Shown here: positions 6,795 to 15,260 of the stretch, one piece after another
Position numbering within the stretch: position 1 is the first letter of the stretch
Layout of the letters: each line of letters starts with the position of its first letter
NCBI GenBank assembly: GCA_946405115.1
Contig: CAMJGB010000002.1
Span: 1 to 29,448 of the forward strand
Length of the DNA: 29,448 nt
Direction: 5' to 3'
Source: an uncultured Clostridia bacterium
GTDB lineage: Bacteria; Bacillota; Clostridia; Saccharofermentanales; Saccharofermentanaceae
Program-made: the position numbers and the translations under genes
The notes under the pieces: model-generated
What the model saw: the letters and a program-made list of their open reading frames with translations, nothing else
The model's database searches: none
Told to the model about the DNA's origin: nothing

Positions 6795-7862
6795 ATGAAG
6801 ACTTATAAAAAAGATTTGTGGAATTACCTTAAAGAGCAGACTTCTCTGGGCAGGAAGGTCGTTTTATACGGTACCGGAGACGGCGCTGACAAGATAATCG
6901 CGCGCCTTGACAGCTACGGGGTTCCCGTAAGCGGCGTGTTCGCAAGCCCCGGATTCGTTCGTAACAGGACTTTCCACGACATGAAGGTAATGTCCTTCGA
7001 GGACTGCCTTGAGGCCTTCGGCAGCGACCTCATAGTACTTATGTGCTTCGGCTCAGCCCGTCCCGAGGTTATCTTCTACGTCGACGAGATCTCTTCCAAG
7101 TGCGAGTTTTACGCCCCGGATGTGCCGGTTTACGGCAATCAGCTTTTCGAGATGGGGTTCTACGAGGAGCATAGAGAGGACATGGAGCGTGTTTACGGGC
7201 TTCTTGCAGACGAGCTGTCGCGTAAAACTTACGATGACATCGTGGCGGCGAGGCTTACGGGCGACATCAAGTTTCTTAAGGACTGCGAGGTAACCCAAGA
7301 GGAAGCGGATTCTTTGCTTGATACAGCTCGCCGAGGCTTCTTCTTAGACCTCGGCGCTTATAACGGCGACACGGTCCTTCGCTATTCCGCGATGTTCAAG
7401 GACTTTGACGGCATAATCGCAGTCGAGCCCGACAGGCGCAACATGCGAAAGCTTCAGGAGAACACGGCAAAGATCGCATCCCGCCTTCCCATGGAGTACG
7501 TTCAGGCTTTTATCTCTGAGGAGGAAGGCGAGGTCGAAGTCGTGAAAAACATCGGCCGCGGAACGAGCATGGACAAGGGCGGCGACACCAAGGTTGCCAC
7601 CGTGACCATAGACGGGCTTCTTAAGGGAAGGCCCGCGGGCTTTATTAAGTTTGACGTTGAAGGTGCGGAGCTTGCCGCGATTAACGGCGGTGAGAATGCC
7701 ATAAGAACGCATAAGCCCATGCTGAACGTCGCCTGCTACCACAGAAGCGAGGACATATTCACGCTTCCGTTACGCATGCTGGAACTTAACCCTGATTACA
7801 AGATCTTCATGCGCCACACGCCATCGATTCCCGCGTGGGACACCTGCTTCTACTTCGTGTGA
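6795..7862 (+). CDS. FkbM family SAM-dependent methyltransferase
   Basis: The protein has 355 residues. The C-terminal domain (about 180-355) is an FkbM-type methyltransferase. It has the SAM-binding loop FFLDLGAYNGDTVLRY near 182-197, the acidic IAVEPDRRN near 208-216, and the family signature FIKFDVEGAEL near 283-293. The N-terminal part (about 1-115) has a Rossmann-like start (GRKVVLYGTGDGADKI) similar to sugar-nucleotide-binding domains seen before FkbM domains in polysaccharide-modifying proteins. The likely job is O-methylation of a sugar or a secondary metabolite; the substrate is unknown. No other glycan genes flank it. Its stop codon touches the stop codon of the opposing zinc-ribbon gene. 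Confidence 0.88.
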   Translation: MKTYKKDLWNYLKEQTSLGRKVVLYGTGDGADKIIARLDSYGVPVSGVFASPGFVRNRTFHDMKVMSFEDCLEAFGSDLIVLMCFGSARPEVIFYVDEISSKCEFYAPDVPVYGNQLFEMGFYEEHREDMERVYGLLADELSRKTYDDIVAARLTGDIKFLKDCEVTQEEADSLLDTARRGFFLDLGAYNGDTVLRYSAMFKDFDGIIAVEPDRRNMRKLQENTAKIASRLPMEYVQAFISEEEGEVEVVKNIGRGTSMDKGGDTKVATVTIDGLLKGRPAGFIKFDVEGAELAAINGGENAIRTHKPMLNVACYHRSEDIFTLPLRMLELNPDYKIFMRHTPSIPAWDTCFYFV

Positions 7863-8255
7863 TTACTGATTATTCTTGTTGTGTTCCGCTCTCGCGCGGT
7901 CAATAACAGCTTTACGAGCCTCGGGCGAAAGTACCGAGGCTTTTCCTTCTTCTGTAACCCTGATCGCAGAACCGCAGTAAGCGCAGAAGCTGATCGAGCC
8001 CTTACGGATAGCAAGCTTCGCACCACAGCCCTGGCAGTCGACGCCGACGCTCTCTGCTGCGATCTTCTCGGCAAGCTTTCTGTTCTCGAGAGCCTTAGTC
8101 TCGGCAACCGCCTGATGCTTCATTCTCTCAGCTTCATTACGGGAAGCCTGTGCCCTTGCCTGAGCCGCCGCCATCTCATCGTGAGCTTCAACCGAACGTG
8201 CGACCTGAAGGCCGATATCTATGAGATCACCTATATCCAACCCAAAACCAAACAT
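7863..8255 (-). CDS. Small coiled-coil zinc-ribbon protein
   Basis: The protein has 130 residues. The N-terminus is short and hydrophobic (FGFGLDIGDLIDIG). Residues 25-70 are alanine- and glutamate-rich and probably form a coiled coil. A zinc ribbon follows, with C74/C77 (DCQGCG) and C91/C94 (FCAYCG). The family is not recognised beyond this. AGGAGGG precedes the ATG by 7 bases. The gene converges on the FkbM gene with no base between the two stop codons and no terminator in between, so their transcripts probably overlap at the 3' ends. Confidence 0.75.
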   Translation of the reverse strand: MFGFGLDIGDLIDIGLQVARSVEAHDEMAAAQARAQASRNEAERMKHQAVAETKALENRKLAEKIAAESVGVDCQGCGAKLAIRKGSISFCAYCGSAIRVTEEGKASVLSPEARKAVIDRARAEHNKNNQ

Positions 8256-8288
8256 ACTTATACCCTCCTATTCCCTTATCCAAATATA

Positions 8289-8317
8289 ATCCTAATTTAT
8301 GGGCACGGCTTAATCAA
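8289..8317 (-). promoter_or_regulatory. Possible promoter of the zinc-ribbon gene
   Basis: On the minus strand, TTGATT (8317-8312) and TAGGAT (8294-8289) are 17 bases apart, each matching four of six consensus bases. It lies about 35 bases before the start codon at 8255. A TATATT just downstream is another possible -10. Confidence 0.35.
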
Positions 8318-8399
8318 GTAAAACCGATCGAAAATTCTTTGTGACCTCTTGCGCTTTTCTTCCGTCTTATGGGTGAACGACATTATGGAGGATATGGTT

Positions 8400-9476
8400 A
8401 TGAAACGTTCATATAAGAGAATTATCGCTTTGGTATTAGTTGCTGCGGCACTCTTCGCAGGATGCAGCAGATCAGGTTCCAATGAAAGAAGATCATCCGA
8501 TTCAAGAAGTGATGCGGAAGAACCTGCATACACAGAGGCAGCCGCAAGAGACGTAGCTTCCTACAGCATGTCTGCAGGTGCAGGAGATTATGAGACCGGC
8601 TTCTACACAGAGGAATTAGCGGCAGATTATGTATATACAAATGACGTCGCGTCTTCAGTAGCAGCTCCCGGAGACTCCGTTGGTGAACTTTCAGTTGCCG
8701 ACGAAGACATGGAGCGCATGCTTATAAGAAACGTAACAGTATCCTGCGAGACACTGGATTTTGCTGAGCTTACATCAAGCATCGAATCCCAGGTAGCAGC
8801 ACTCGGCGGCTACATCGAGAGCAAGAACTTCAACGGCACAGGAAATGCACACGACTTAAGAACTGCATCCTACACGATCAGAGTTACTTCCGATGCATTG
8901 GATCAGCTCGTTAACACCATCGGCGGTTCAGCCATCATCACAAGTTCCAACGAGAACACAGAAGACGTAACTTTGACTTACGCTGACACACAGGCAAGGA
9001 TCGAGTCACTCCGCACAGAGCAGGAGACATTGAATAACCTCCTCGCACAGGCAGACGACCTCGACATCATCCTTCAGCTTCAGAACGAGCTTACTTACGT
9101 AAGATATGAGATCGAGAGCTACGAGTCACAGCTTCGTGTCCTCGAGAACCTTTCTTCCTACAGCACACTTACACTTTATATTAACGAAGTAATCGAAGCG
9201 ACAGAGCCCGAGGAGCCCCACGTTAAGACATACAGCGAGAAGATTAGTGATGCATTCCACGACGGACTTAATAGTGCCAAGAACTCTCTTGAAGACTTGG
9301 GTCTCACACTCGCAGAGAACGTCATCTCAATTGCTGTTATAATCGTCATAGGCGTCGCAGCATTCATCATCTTCAAGGTAGCTGTTAAGAAGGGCAAAAA
9401 GAAGCTTGCTGAGAAGAAGTCTTCCGAGGTTAAAGCAATCGAGATTCCTTCAGACACCAATGAGAAGAAAGACTGA
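8400..9476 (+). CDS. DUF4349 lipoprotein with C-terminal membrane anchor
   Basis: The protein has 358 residues. The signal peptide ends in a lipobox, LFAGC, with lipidated C22. A low-complexity acidic and serine-rich linker (about 23-100) follows. The DUF4349 domain spans about 106-265 and includes a coiled coil (about 196-252: ARIESLRTEQETLNNLL to YEIESYESQLRVLEN). A membrane helix lies at 307-326, then a lysine-rich tail. The protein is thus tethered to the outer leaflet by lipid and crosses the membrane near its end. The function of the DUF4349 domain is unknown. The ATG at 8400 was chosen because GGAGG (8387-8391) lies 8 bases before it; earlier in-frame ATGs give an N-terminus that spoils the signal peptide. 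A glycerate kinase gene starts 9 bases after its stop. Confidence 0.9.
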   Translation: MKRSYKRIIALVLVAAALFAGCSRSGSNERRSSDSRSDAEEPAYTEAAARDVASYSMSAGAGDYETGFYTEELAADYVYTNDVASSVAAPGDSVGELSVADEDMERMLIRNVTVSCETLDFAELTSSIESQVAALGGYIESKNFNGTGNAHDLRTASYTIRVTSDALDQLVNTIGGSAIITSSNENTEDVTLTYADTQARIESLRTEQETLNNLLAQADDLDIILQLQNELTYVRYEIESYESQLRVLENLSSYSTLTLYINEVIEATEPEEPHVKTYSEKISDAFHDGLNSAKNSLEDLGLTLAENVISIAVIIVIGVAAFIIFKVAVKKGKKKLAEKKSSEVKAIEIPSDTNEKKD

Positions 9477-9485
9477 AATAAATAA

Positions 9486-10622
9486 TTGAGAGTAGTTATT
9501 GCAACAGATTCATTTAAAGGCTCGCTCACCTCTTACGAGGCGGGCGTTGCCATTTTAAGTGGAATTAAAGAAGCTGTTCCTTCCGCTGAAGGCGAAGTTC
9601 TTGAAGTTGCCGACGGAGGCGAAGGCACATTTGAAGTAATAACGAAAGCTCGTGAAGGCGACGTCATCACCGTTCCCGTTACAGGTCCCTTAGGAGAAAC
9701 TGTTGAAGCCCGTTACGGCATAGTATCGGGTGACGTGAAGACCGCCGTCATGGACATAAGTCAGGCATGCGGTCTCCCGCTTGTTCCCGTCTCGAAAAGA
9801 AATCCTTTATACACAACAACTGAAGGCATCGGAGAGATCATCATTGACGCACTTAACAGGGGTTGCAGGAAGTTCATCGTAGGCTTAGGCGGAAGCTCTA
9901 CCAACGATGTCGGTGCAGGCATGTTAAATAAACTCGGAGTTAAGTTTACTGATGCTTCAGGGTGCGAGATAACCCGCGGCGCATCGGGGCTTTCTTCACT
10001 TAAGTTAATAGACGTTTCCGGTCTTGATGAAAGACTTAAAGAATCAGAATTTCTCATAGCATGCGACGTCACAAATCCGCTTACCGGCGATAACGGCTGC
10101 AGCATGGTCTTTGCACCTCAGAAGGGTGCCGATTACGATTCATGTCGATTGATGGATAACTGGATAGCAAAGTTTGCTGATCTTACCCGTGACATATACG
10201 AAGATTCCGATCCCTCATTTCCGGGTTCAGGAGCCGCAGGCGGTCTGGGATTTGCTTTCAGGACTTTCCTTAACGGCAGCATGGTATCGGGAGCATCACT
10301 TGTGCTGGAGCAGATAGGACTTCGCGATCATCTTAAGGATGCTGATATCGTGATCACCGGAGAAGGCAAGTTCGATGCACAGACACTTATGGGCAAGGTT
10401 CCATATGAAGTAATCAAGCTTGGTAAGGAATGCGGTCTTAAGACCATGGTCTTCGCAGGCAAAGCTGATGCAGATGAGGCAAGTCTTTCCGAATTTGGCA
10501 TAGATGAGGTATATTCAATCTCAGAAGGAATAAGTGAAGAGGAATCCATGAGCAATGCGGCTTCTCTTCTTACAAACAAAGCCAGAGAGGTATTCACGTG
10601 GAAAACCAGTTCGAGAGATTAG
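9486..10622 (+). CDS. Glycerate kinase
   Basis: The 378-residue enzyme phosphorylates glycerate, probably to 2-phosphoglycerate as in the bacterial GarK/GlxK family, feeding lower glycolysis. Family motifs are DSFKGSLTS near the start, VADGGEGTFE, GLGGSSTNDVGAGML, SGAAGGLGFAF and DIVITGEGKFDAQTLMGKVP. The start is a TTG at 9486, the only start codon that gives the normal N-terminus (RVVIATDSFKGSL). The ribosome binding site is weak, so coupling to the DUF4349 gene, whose stop lies 9 bases upstream, is likely. Its last 25 bases overlap tcdA. Enolase is not in the window, but gpmI at 15423-17015 acts on the same product pool. Confidence 0.93.
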   Translation: MRVVIATDSFKGSLTSYEAGVAILSGIKEAVPSAEGEVLEVADGGEGTFEVITKAREGDVITVPVTGPLGETVEARYGIVSGDVKTAVMDISQACGLPLVPVSKRNPLYTTTEGIGEIIIDALNRGCRKFIVGLGGSSTNDVGAGMLNKLGVKFTDASGCEITRGASGLSSLKLIDVSGLDERLKESEFLIACDVTNPLTGDNGCSMVFAPQKGADYDSCRLMDNWIAKFADLTRDIYEDSDPSFPGSGAAGGLGFAFRTFLNGSMVSGASLVLEQIGLRDHLKDADIVITGEGKFDAQTLMGKVPYEVIKLGKECGLKTMVFAGKADADEASLSEFGIDEVYSISEGISEEESMSNAASLLTNKAREVFTWKTSSRD

Positions 10623-11314
10623 AGCTCCTGATAGGTTCCGAAGCCATAGATAAACTTAAGAATTCCAAGGTCGCGATTTTCGGTGTGGGCGGAGTAGGCG
10701 GATACGTTACCGAAGCCCTCGCAAGGTCCGGTGTAGGCTCCTTCGTGCTTGTAGATAACGACGTAGTGTCGGTAACCAACCTTAACCGCCAGATAATCGC
10801 GCTGCATTCGACCGTCGGCAGAAGCAAGGTCGAAGTGATGGCAGAGAGGATCCGCGACATCAACCCCGATGCGAAGGTAGAGCTGAAGCAGTGCTTCTTC
10901 CTGCCCGAGACCGCAGGTGAATTCGATTTTGGTTCATATGATTATGTTGCAGATGCAGTAGATACGATCGCAGCGAAGGTAGAGATAATTTCCAAAGCGA
11001 AGGAAGCAGGTGTTCCCGTCATATCATCCATGGGTGCAGGCGGCAAGCTTAACCCTTCGATGTTCGAGGTTGCCGACATAAGCAAGACTTCAGTCTGCCC
11101 TCTTGCCAAGGCAATGCGAAGAGAGCTTCGCCTCAAGGGCATCAAGGACGTTAAAGTGGTTTATTCCAAGGAAGAACCCATTCGTAACATCGTAGGAGGC
11201 ACTGCAGATCCCGAGTCAGGACGTCATGTTCCCGGAAGCTCCGCTTTCACGCCTTCTGTCGCAGGCCTCATCATGGCAAGCGAGATAATTAAGGACCTTT
11301 CAGGAATCAACTGA
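10598..11314 (+). CDS. tcdA: tRNA threonylcarbamoyladenosine dehydratase
   Basis: The 238-residue protein belongs to the E1-like/ThiF superfamily. It has the nucleotide-binding loop GVGGVGGYVTEALARSG, the DNDVVSVTNLNRQ motif and SSMGAGGKLNPS, all typical of TcdA (CsdL/YgdL). The enzyme uses ATP to cyclise the t6A37 modification of tRNAs to ct6A. No zinc-binding CxxC pair is seen, which separates it from ThiF and MoeB. The start is GTG at 10598, with GAGAGG about 8 bases upstream inside the glycerate kinase gene. The overlap of 25 bases suggests translational coupling. It converges on the amylase gene with two bases between the stop codons. Confidence 0.92.
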   Translation: MENQFERLELLIGSEAIDKLKNSKVAIFGVGGVGGYVTEALARSGVGSFVLVDNDVVSVTNLNRQIIALHSTVGRSKVEVMAERIRDINPDAKVELKQCFFLPETAGEFDFGSYDYVADAVDTIAAKVEIISKAKEAGVPVISSMGAGGKLNPSMFEVADISKTSVCPLAKAMRRELRLKGIKDVKVVYSKEEPIRNIVGGTADPESGRHVPGSSAFTPSVAGLIMASEIIKDLSGIN

Positions 11315-11316
11315 AG

Positions 11317-12951
11317 TTACGTTAATACGGCAACAAAGTAAGGCGGCAATTCAAGCGTTCCGCCTCTTAAAGTTGCCTCCTCGTAAGACACGGCAAGAAC
11401 CGCAGAAAGTTCATCATAGGAAAGCGAAGATACATCCACACTCTGCGCCTCAGAAGATGTGTTAATTACGATCAGAACCGGCGTATTTCCAAGCTCATCC
11501 GTCTTCTCAATCACGCAGATGGAGTCAGAAGATAACGAATCATAATATGTACATGAACCTGTCGATATAACAGGGAATCTTGTCCTTAGCAAAACCGCCT
11601 CGCGATAGTAGTTATAGATGGACAACGGATCGTTCATCTGATCTTCCAAAGAATCGAACTTCATCTCGAAGCTATCCATACCTGAAGGAGGATTGCAAAG
11701 TCCCTCATAAGAAGCGTCAGAACTCCAGTACATCGGTGCGCGGAAGTTCTCATCGCGGCCTGATCCTTTCATGCCGATCTCCTCACCGTAATATACGAAC
11801 GTGCGGCCGCTCATGAGAAGGTTCAAAGCGCCTGCAAGCCTTGTGCGGTACGGCGATTCATCACCTGCGAAGTAACCTGCGGATCGTCCCATATCGTGAT
11901 TGGTATAAAACGAAGCGTCATCGGCCAATGAAGCAAATCCCGTGGCAAGTAAAGACGCCTGATATGCTTCAATCGCCTCGCCGTAAGAAAATGCCGGCAA
12001 TACCCCGCCTGCAACCTTCGCGATAGTGCCGTTCTGACCGGAGAAAGAGAAGTTAAATATGCCGTCTACTCCGCTCTCATAGTAAGGGATGTACGTCGCG
12101 GCATCAGCCCACGCCTCGCACACGATATATGCATCGGGATCTATGTTTTTAACGTAATCGTTAAACCAGGTCAAAGTCTCGATATTACTCTGATTCGCAC
12201 CCGAGAAATAGTAAGTTGTCGCATCAAGTCTGAAACCGTCGACGCCCTCGGATAACCAGTATTCCGCTGCACCCTCAAGCTCAGATCTGACCGAAGGATT
12301 CGCAAGGTTAAGATCCGGCATTCCCTCCCAGAACTGTGCCTCATAATAGACATCCGTTCCCGGAAGGTTCACATAGCCCGCAGAAGATTCCATAGCGAAG
12401 TTATAGTAATCGACATATTCACAAGTTTCCCTCGCAGCCTCAAGGTCCGCCTCACTGTGGCAGTCCTGCACTGCCTCGGAAGCTTCCAAGAACCACGGGT
12501 GCTCGGAAGATGTGTGATTCATTACAAAATCGGTAATTACACTTACCCCGCGCGCGTGGCTTTCAGATATAAGCTCCTCGAAGTCGCCGATAGTTCCGAA
12601 CGAAGAATCTATCGTAAGATAATCAGCAACATCGTATTTATGGTACGTGGGAGAAGTACATATCGGCGTCAGCCAGATCATGTCGAAGCCCATTCCGCTT
12701 ATGTAATCGATTTTCGACGTGATTCCTGCGATATCGCCCACGCCGTCGCCGTTACTGTCGCAGTAAGAACCTACGAATATCTCGTAAGCAGCATTAGACG
12801 ATGCCACCTGCTCGAGATTGTCATTAAGAACGTTCATCTGGGTTATCCCGTCTTTCTCGGATACCCCGGAAGAAAAAGAGCACGCCGACATAAGAATCGA
12901 CGCGCTCAATAAAAATGCAGTTAAAGATATGCCCTTACGGCAGGAACTCAC
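11317..12951 (-). CDS. Secreted GH13 alpha-amylase-type lipoprotein
   Basis: The protein has 544 residues. The signal peptide ends in LMSAC with lipidated C24, so the enzyme is anchored outside the cell. The GH13 barrel begins near 55. DSNGDGVGD (65-73) may bind calcium. DFVMNHTS (141-148) is conserved region I, GFRLDAT has the nucleophile D243, VCEAWAD has the acid/base E279, and FYTNHDMGR has the third acid D353. All catalytic residues are present. It should hydrolyse alpha-1,4 glucans such as starch or maltodextrin; exact specificity is unknown. The GTG start overlaps the stop of the upstream gene by four bases (GTGA), with GGAG about 10 bases before it, so translation is coupled to the unknown 164-residue protein. 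Confidence 0.93.
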   Translation of the reverse strand: MSSCRKGISLTAFLLSASILMSACSFSSGVSEKDGITQMNVLNDNLEQVASSNAAYEIFVGSYCDSNGDGVGDIAGITSKIDYISGMGFDMIWLTPICTSPTYHKYDVADYLTIDSSFGTIGDFEELISESHARGVSVITDFVMNHTSSEHPWFLEASEAVQDCHSEADLEAARETCEYVDYYNFAMESSAGYVNLPGTDVYYEAQFWEGMPDLNLANPSVRSELEGAAEYWLSEGVDGFRLDATTYYFSGANQSNIETLTWFNDYVKNIDPDAYIVCEAWADAATYIPYYESGVDGIFNFSFSGQNGTIAKVAGGVLPAFSYGEAIEAYQASLLATGFASLADDASFYTNHDMGRSAGYFAGDESPYRTRLAGALNLLMSGRTFVYYGEEIGMKGSGRDENFRAPMYWSSDASYEGLCNPPSGMDSFEMKFDSLEDQMNDPLSIYNYYREAVLLRTRFPVISTGSCTYYDSLSSDSICVIEKTDELGNTPVLIVINTSSEAQSVDVSSLSYDELSAVLAVSYEEATLRGGTLELPPYFVAVLT

Positions 12952-13442
12952 CTCAGAAGCTCCATGATTCCGTTGAAGATGGAATTAGCGTTAGCCTCTA
13001 CGGAATCGCCCTCAACACGGCAGTAGTAATGTCTTCTGAATACTACCTCGAACAGACCGTGAAGCGGTGTATATTCAACATCATCAAAGTTACCGTGAAG
13101 GATAATGTAATCGGGATCTCCGGAAAGACTTACGAGAGTCTCTGCAGTCTCAACGATGTTCTTCTCGATTCCGACAAGTCCGTTGGTATTAAAGAGTGTA
13201 GGCTCACCGCTGACGATAACGATAACCGTGTGAAGACCGTTAAGCTTACCTCTCAAGGAATAGCAAAGCTCTTTCCTGTCTTCGGCAGTACCTCCGCCTA
13301 CAACGATAAGCTTAGTTGTTGACGGTAATGTGTTCTCGGGGTCATCAATAAAAGTCTGAAGCTTCGCCGCATTGGAAGGATCCCAATGTTCAGTCGCGCG
13401 ATCAGCGAAATAATGCAATACTTCTCTTCCTTTACCAAGCAT
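12948..13442 (-). CDS. Unknown cytosolic protein coupled to the amylase
   Basis: The 164-residue protein is not recognised. It has no signal peptide or membrane segment. It reads as an alternating alpha/beta protein, with strands such as TKLIVVGGG, TVIVIVSGEP and DYIILHGNF; the first and third end in glycine- or histidine-rich turns that could form a binding site. It is not a classical P-loop. GGAGG lies 7 bases before the ATG. Its stop overlaps the GTG start of the secreted amylase by four bases, so the two are co-expressed, although the products are in different compartments. No homolog could be named from memory. Confidence 0.75.
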   Translation of the reverse strand: MLGKGREVLHYFADRATEHWDPSNAAKLQTFIDDPENTLPSTTKLIVVGGGTAEDRKELCYSLRGKLNGLHTVIVIVSGEPTLFNTNGLVGIEKNIVETAETLVSLSGDPDYIILHGNFDDVEYTPLHGLFEVVFRRHYYCRVEGDSVEANANSIFNGIMELLR

Positions 13443-13513
13443 ACATCTTCCTCCGAATGCCTTATTTACGAAAATACTTTTTTATAATACCACAAATATG
13501 CCACACTTATTTA

Positions 13514-14689
13514 TCACAAAATAAACTTTCTTCCGATCTTGATGCCTATCTTGTAATACCAGGGCTCAAGCGCCTTATCGGCTTCCTTAAGTTTCTTGAT
13601 TATCGGTATATTCTGGGGGCAGTGCTTCTCGCACTTACCGCACGCGACACAAAGCGAAGCAAGTCCCGGGTTATCCTGAAGCGCTATCGCCTGTATAAAC
13701 TCAGTTCTCGCCTTGCCTTTGCCTTCCGTATACATATGGTTGTAGCACCTGAAGATGCCCGGAATATCAACACCTCTTGGACACGGCATACAGTACCTGC
13801 AGCCCGTGCATCCTACCTTAACGAGGCGCTGAATCTCCTGCTTGATGCCTTCGATGAGATTAAAGTCTTCTTCCGTAAACTCGCCCGCTTCGGCTTCTCC
13901 TGCAACACGGCAGTTCTCGAGCACCATCTCCTCCGAGTTCATGCCCGACAACACGCACGTAACTTCAGGCTGATTCCAAAGCCAGCGAAAAGCCCACTCC
14001 GCGGGACTTCTTCCTCTTCCCTCTTTATCCACAAGCTTCTTCGCTCCGTCAGGAAGATTAGCAAGCGTTCCGCCTCTTAAAGGCTCCATGATAACAACGG
14101 GAACGCCCTTCTCGGCTGCCGCCTTAAGACCTGCAACTCCTGCCTGCGTGTTCTCATCAAGATAGTTGTACTGAATCTGGCAGAAATCCCAGTCGTAATC
14201 GTTCAGGATCTCGATGAATCCTTCGCTGTCACCATGATACGAGAATCCGATGTTATGTATCTCACCGATCTCGCGCTTATGCTCAAGCCACTCTCTTGCT
14301 CCTACCGCCTTAAGACGGTTCCATCCGGAGATATCGGTAAGGTGATGCATAAGATAGTAATCAACATAATCCGTGCGAAGGCGCTTCTTCTCTTCTTCGA
14401 AGTACTTATCAAGAGCCTTCGGATTATTGCCCACAAGGTACTGCGGAAGCTTAGTCGCGATCTTGATCTTATCGCGGATACCGCACTCCTCTACGATCTG
14501 TCCCAGTGCAACTTCAGATCCTGGATAGATATATGCTGTATCGAAGTAATTTACGCCGTTATCTACAGCCAGCATGATCTCATGCTTAGCCTTCTCGAGG
14601 TCGATCTTGCCGGCCTTCGTAGTAAAGCGCATGCAACCGTATCCCAAGATGGATACATCTTCGCCGTGTTTGTCCTTGCGGTAATTCAT
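13514..14689 (-). CDS. Aldo/keto reductase with C-terminal dicluster 4Fe-4S domain
   Basis: The protein has 391 residues. The aldo/keto reductase barrel has its catalytic set at D50, Y55 (YFDTAYIYPGSE), K80 (IATKLP) and H115 (YLMHHL). The C-terminal region carries two cysteine groups, CTGCRYCMPCP and CVACGKCEKHCP, which match two [4Fe-4S] binding sets. Such fusions are common in anaerobes; the barrel likely oxidises or reduces a carbonyl compound with electrons passing through the clusters, but the substrate is unknown. The ATG at 14689 gives the usual family start (MNYRKD). A frame extended upstream to 14731 would translate the terminator hairpin and is rejected. No ribosome binding site exists before 14689; TATAAT lies 6 bases upstream. 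Confidence 0.9.
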   Translation of the reverse strand: MNYRKDKHGEDVSILGYGCMRFTTKAGKIDLEKAKHEIMLAVDNGVNYFDTAYIYPGSEVALGQIVEECGIRDKIKIATKLPQYLVGNNPKALDKYFEEEKKRLRTDYVDYYLMHHLTDISGWNRLKAVGAREWLEHKREIGEIHNIGFSYHGDSEGFIEILNDYDWDFCQIQYNYLDENTQAGVAGLKAAAEKGVPVVIMEPLRGGTLANLPDGAKKLVDKEGRGRSPAEWAFRWLWNQPEVTCVLSGMNSEEMVLENCRVAGEAEAGEFTEEDFNLIEGIKQEIQRLVKVGCTGCRYCMPCPRGVDIPGIFRCYNHMYTEGKGKARTEFIQAIALQDNPGLASLCVACGKCEKHCPQNIPIIKKLKEADKALEPWYYKIGIKIGRKFIL

Positions 14690-14701
14690 ACAAACATTAT
14701 A
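14690..14701 (-). promoter_or_regulatory. -10 box directly before the aldo/keto reductase start
   Basis: A perfect TATAAT reads from 14701 to 14696 on the minus strand, 6 bases before the ATG at 14689. There is no ribosome binding site, so a leaderless transcript is suggested. The box sits at the end of the T-rich tail of the upstream terminator. No -35 match is visible, because that area is the terminator hairpin. Confidence 0.4.
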
Positions 14702-14732
14702 AACAAAAACGATGCGTCCCGGAGGACGCATC
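14702..14732 (-). terminator. Intrinsic terminator after the DUF4214 fragment
   Basis: A perfect 9-bp GC-rich stem (14711-14719 with 14724-14732) closes on a 4-base loop. On the minus strand it is followed by GTTTTTGTTT. It ends transcription from the DUF4214 side and lies immediately before the aldo/keto reductase start. Confidence 0.9.
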
Positions 14733-14768
14733 CTTTGATTTAATTAGTATTTATCCGAAGTACGGTAC

Positions 14769-15239
14769 TTATACTACTACACGGTAGCGAGCACAGAAGG
14801 CTGCCCACTCTTCGGACTTTGCAAACTCTGCCATTACCTGATTTCTGGATGTACCATTATTCAAAGCATTTACCCAGTTATTGTATCCACCCTCATCAGG
14901 CTCTCTGTCAAAGTATACTCTGTAGAGGTATTCTACGAACTGCTCATTAGAAACGTTTCTAGCGAGGAACTCAGGGCTGTTGAAGAATCCGCTTGCTACG
15001 AATGTACCGGAACCGCCATTGAGAAGAATGTCTACCCAGTAATCTCTTCCTTCTACTTCGAACTGTCTGTCGAGAGCTACAGTGTACATTCTCTCAACGA
15101 AGTTCTGAACTACGAGTCTTGTGATCTGCTCGTATGTCAATACGGGCTCTTCAGGCTCAGGATCAGGACCAGGCTCAGGTCCGGGCTCGGGTCCAGGACC
15201 AGGTTCGGGACCAGGTGCGGGCTCAGCACTTACAGTTAC
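14769..15239 (-). pseudogene. DUF4214 C-terminal fragment of a secreted protein, start missing
   Basis: The frame encodes a Pro/Gly/Glu linker of 28 residues (15224-15141, pattern EPGPGPEPGP) and then about 123 residues with two DUF4214-like units: FVERMYTVALDRQFEVEGRD with WVDILLNGGSG, and FVEYLYRVYFDREPDEGGYN with WVNALNNGTSRN. DUF4214 is usually found at the C-terminus of large secreted proteins after such linkers. Here the frame stays open only to about 15358 and has no ATG or GTG; the sole common start is a TTG at 15140, after the linker and with no ribosome binding site. There is no signal peptide. I infer that the large N-terminal part has been lost or moved. A misassembled junction is the main alternative. 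Confidence 0.65.
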
Positions 15240-15242
15240 GAT

Positions 15243-15260
15243 ACATGTAATATTATGTGT
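15243..15260. repeat. Imperfect 18-bp palindrome at the DUF4214 junction
   Basis: The sequence ACATGTAATATTATGTGT matches its own reverse complement at 14 of 18 positions, with the core TAATATTA. It lies where the minus-strand DUF4214 frame meets the plus-strand kinase-like tail. It may be a protein-binding or recombination site, or it may be chance in AT-rich DNA. Confidence 0.3.

Noticed and set aside
14690..14731. Longer start for the aldo/keto reductase (ATG at 14731)
   Set aside because: The added codons are the terminator hairpin and its T-tract, and the resulting N-terminus is not found in this family.
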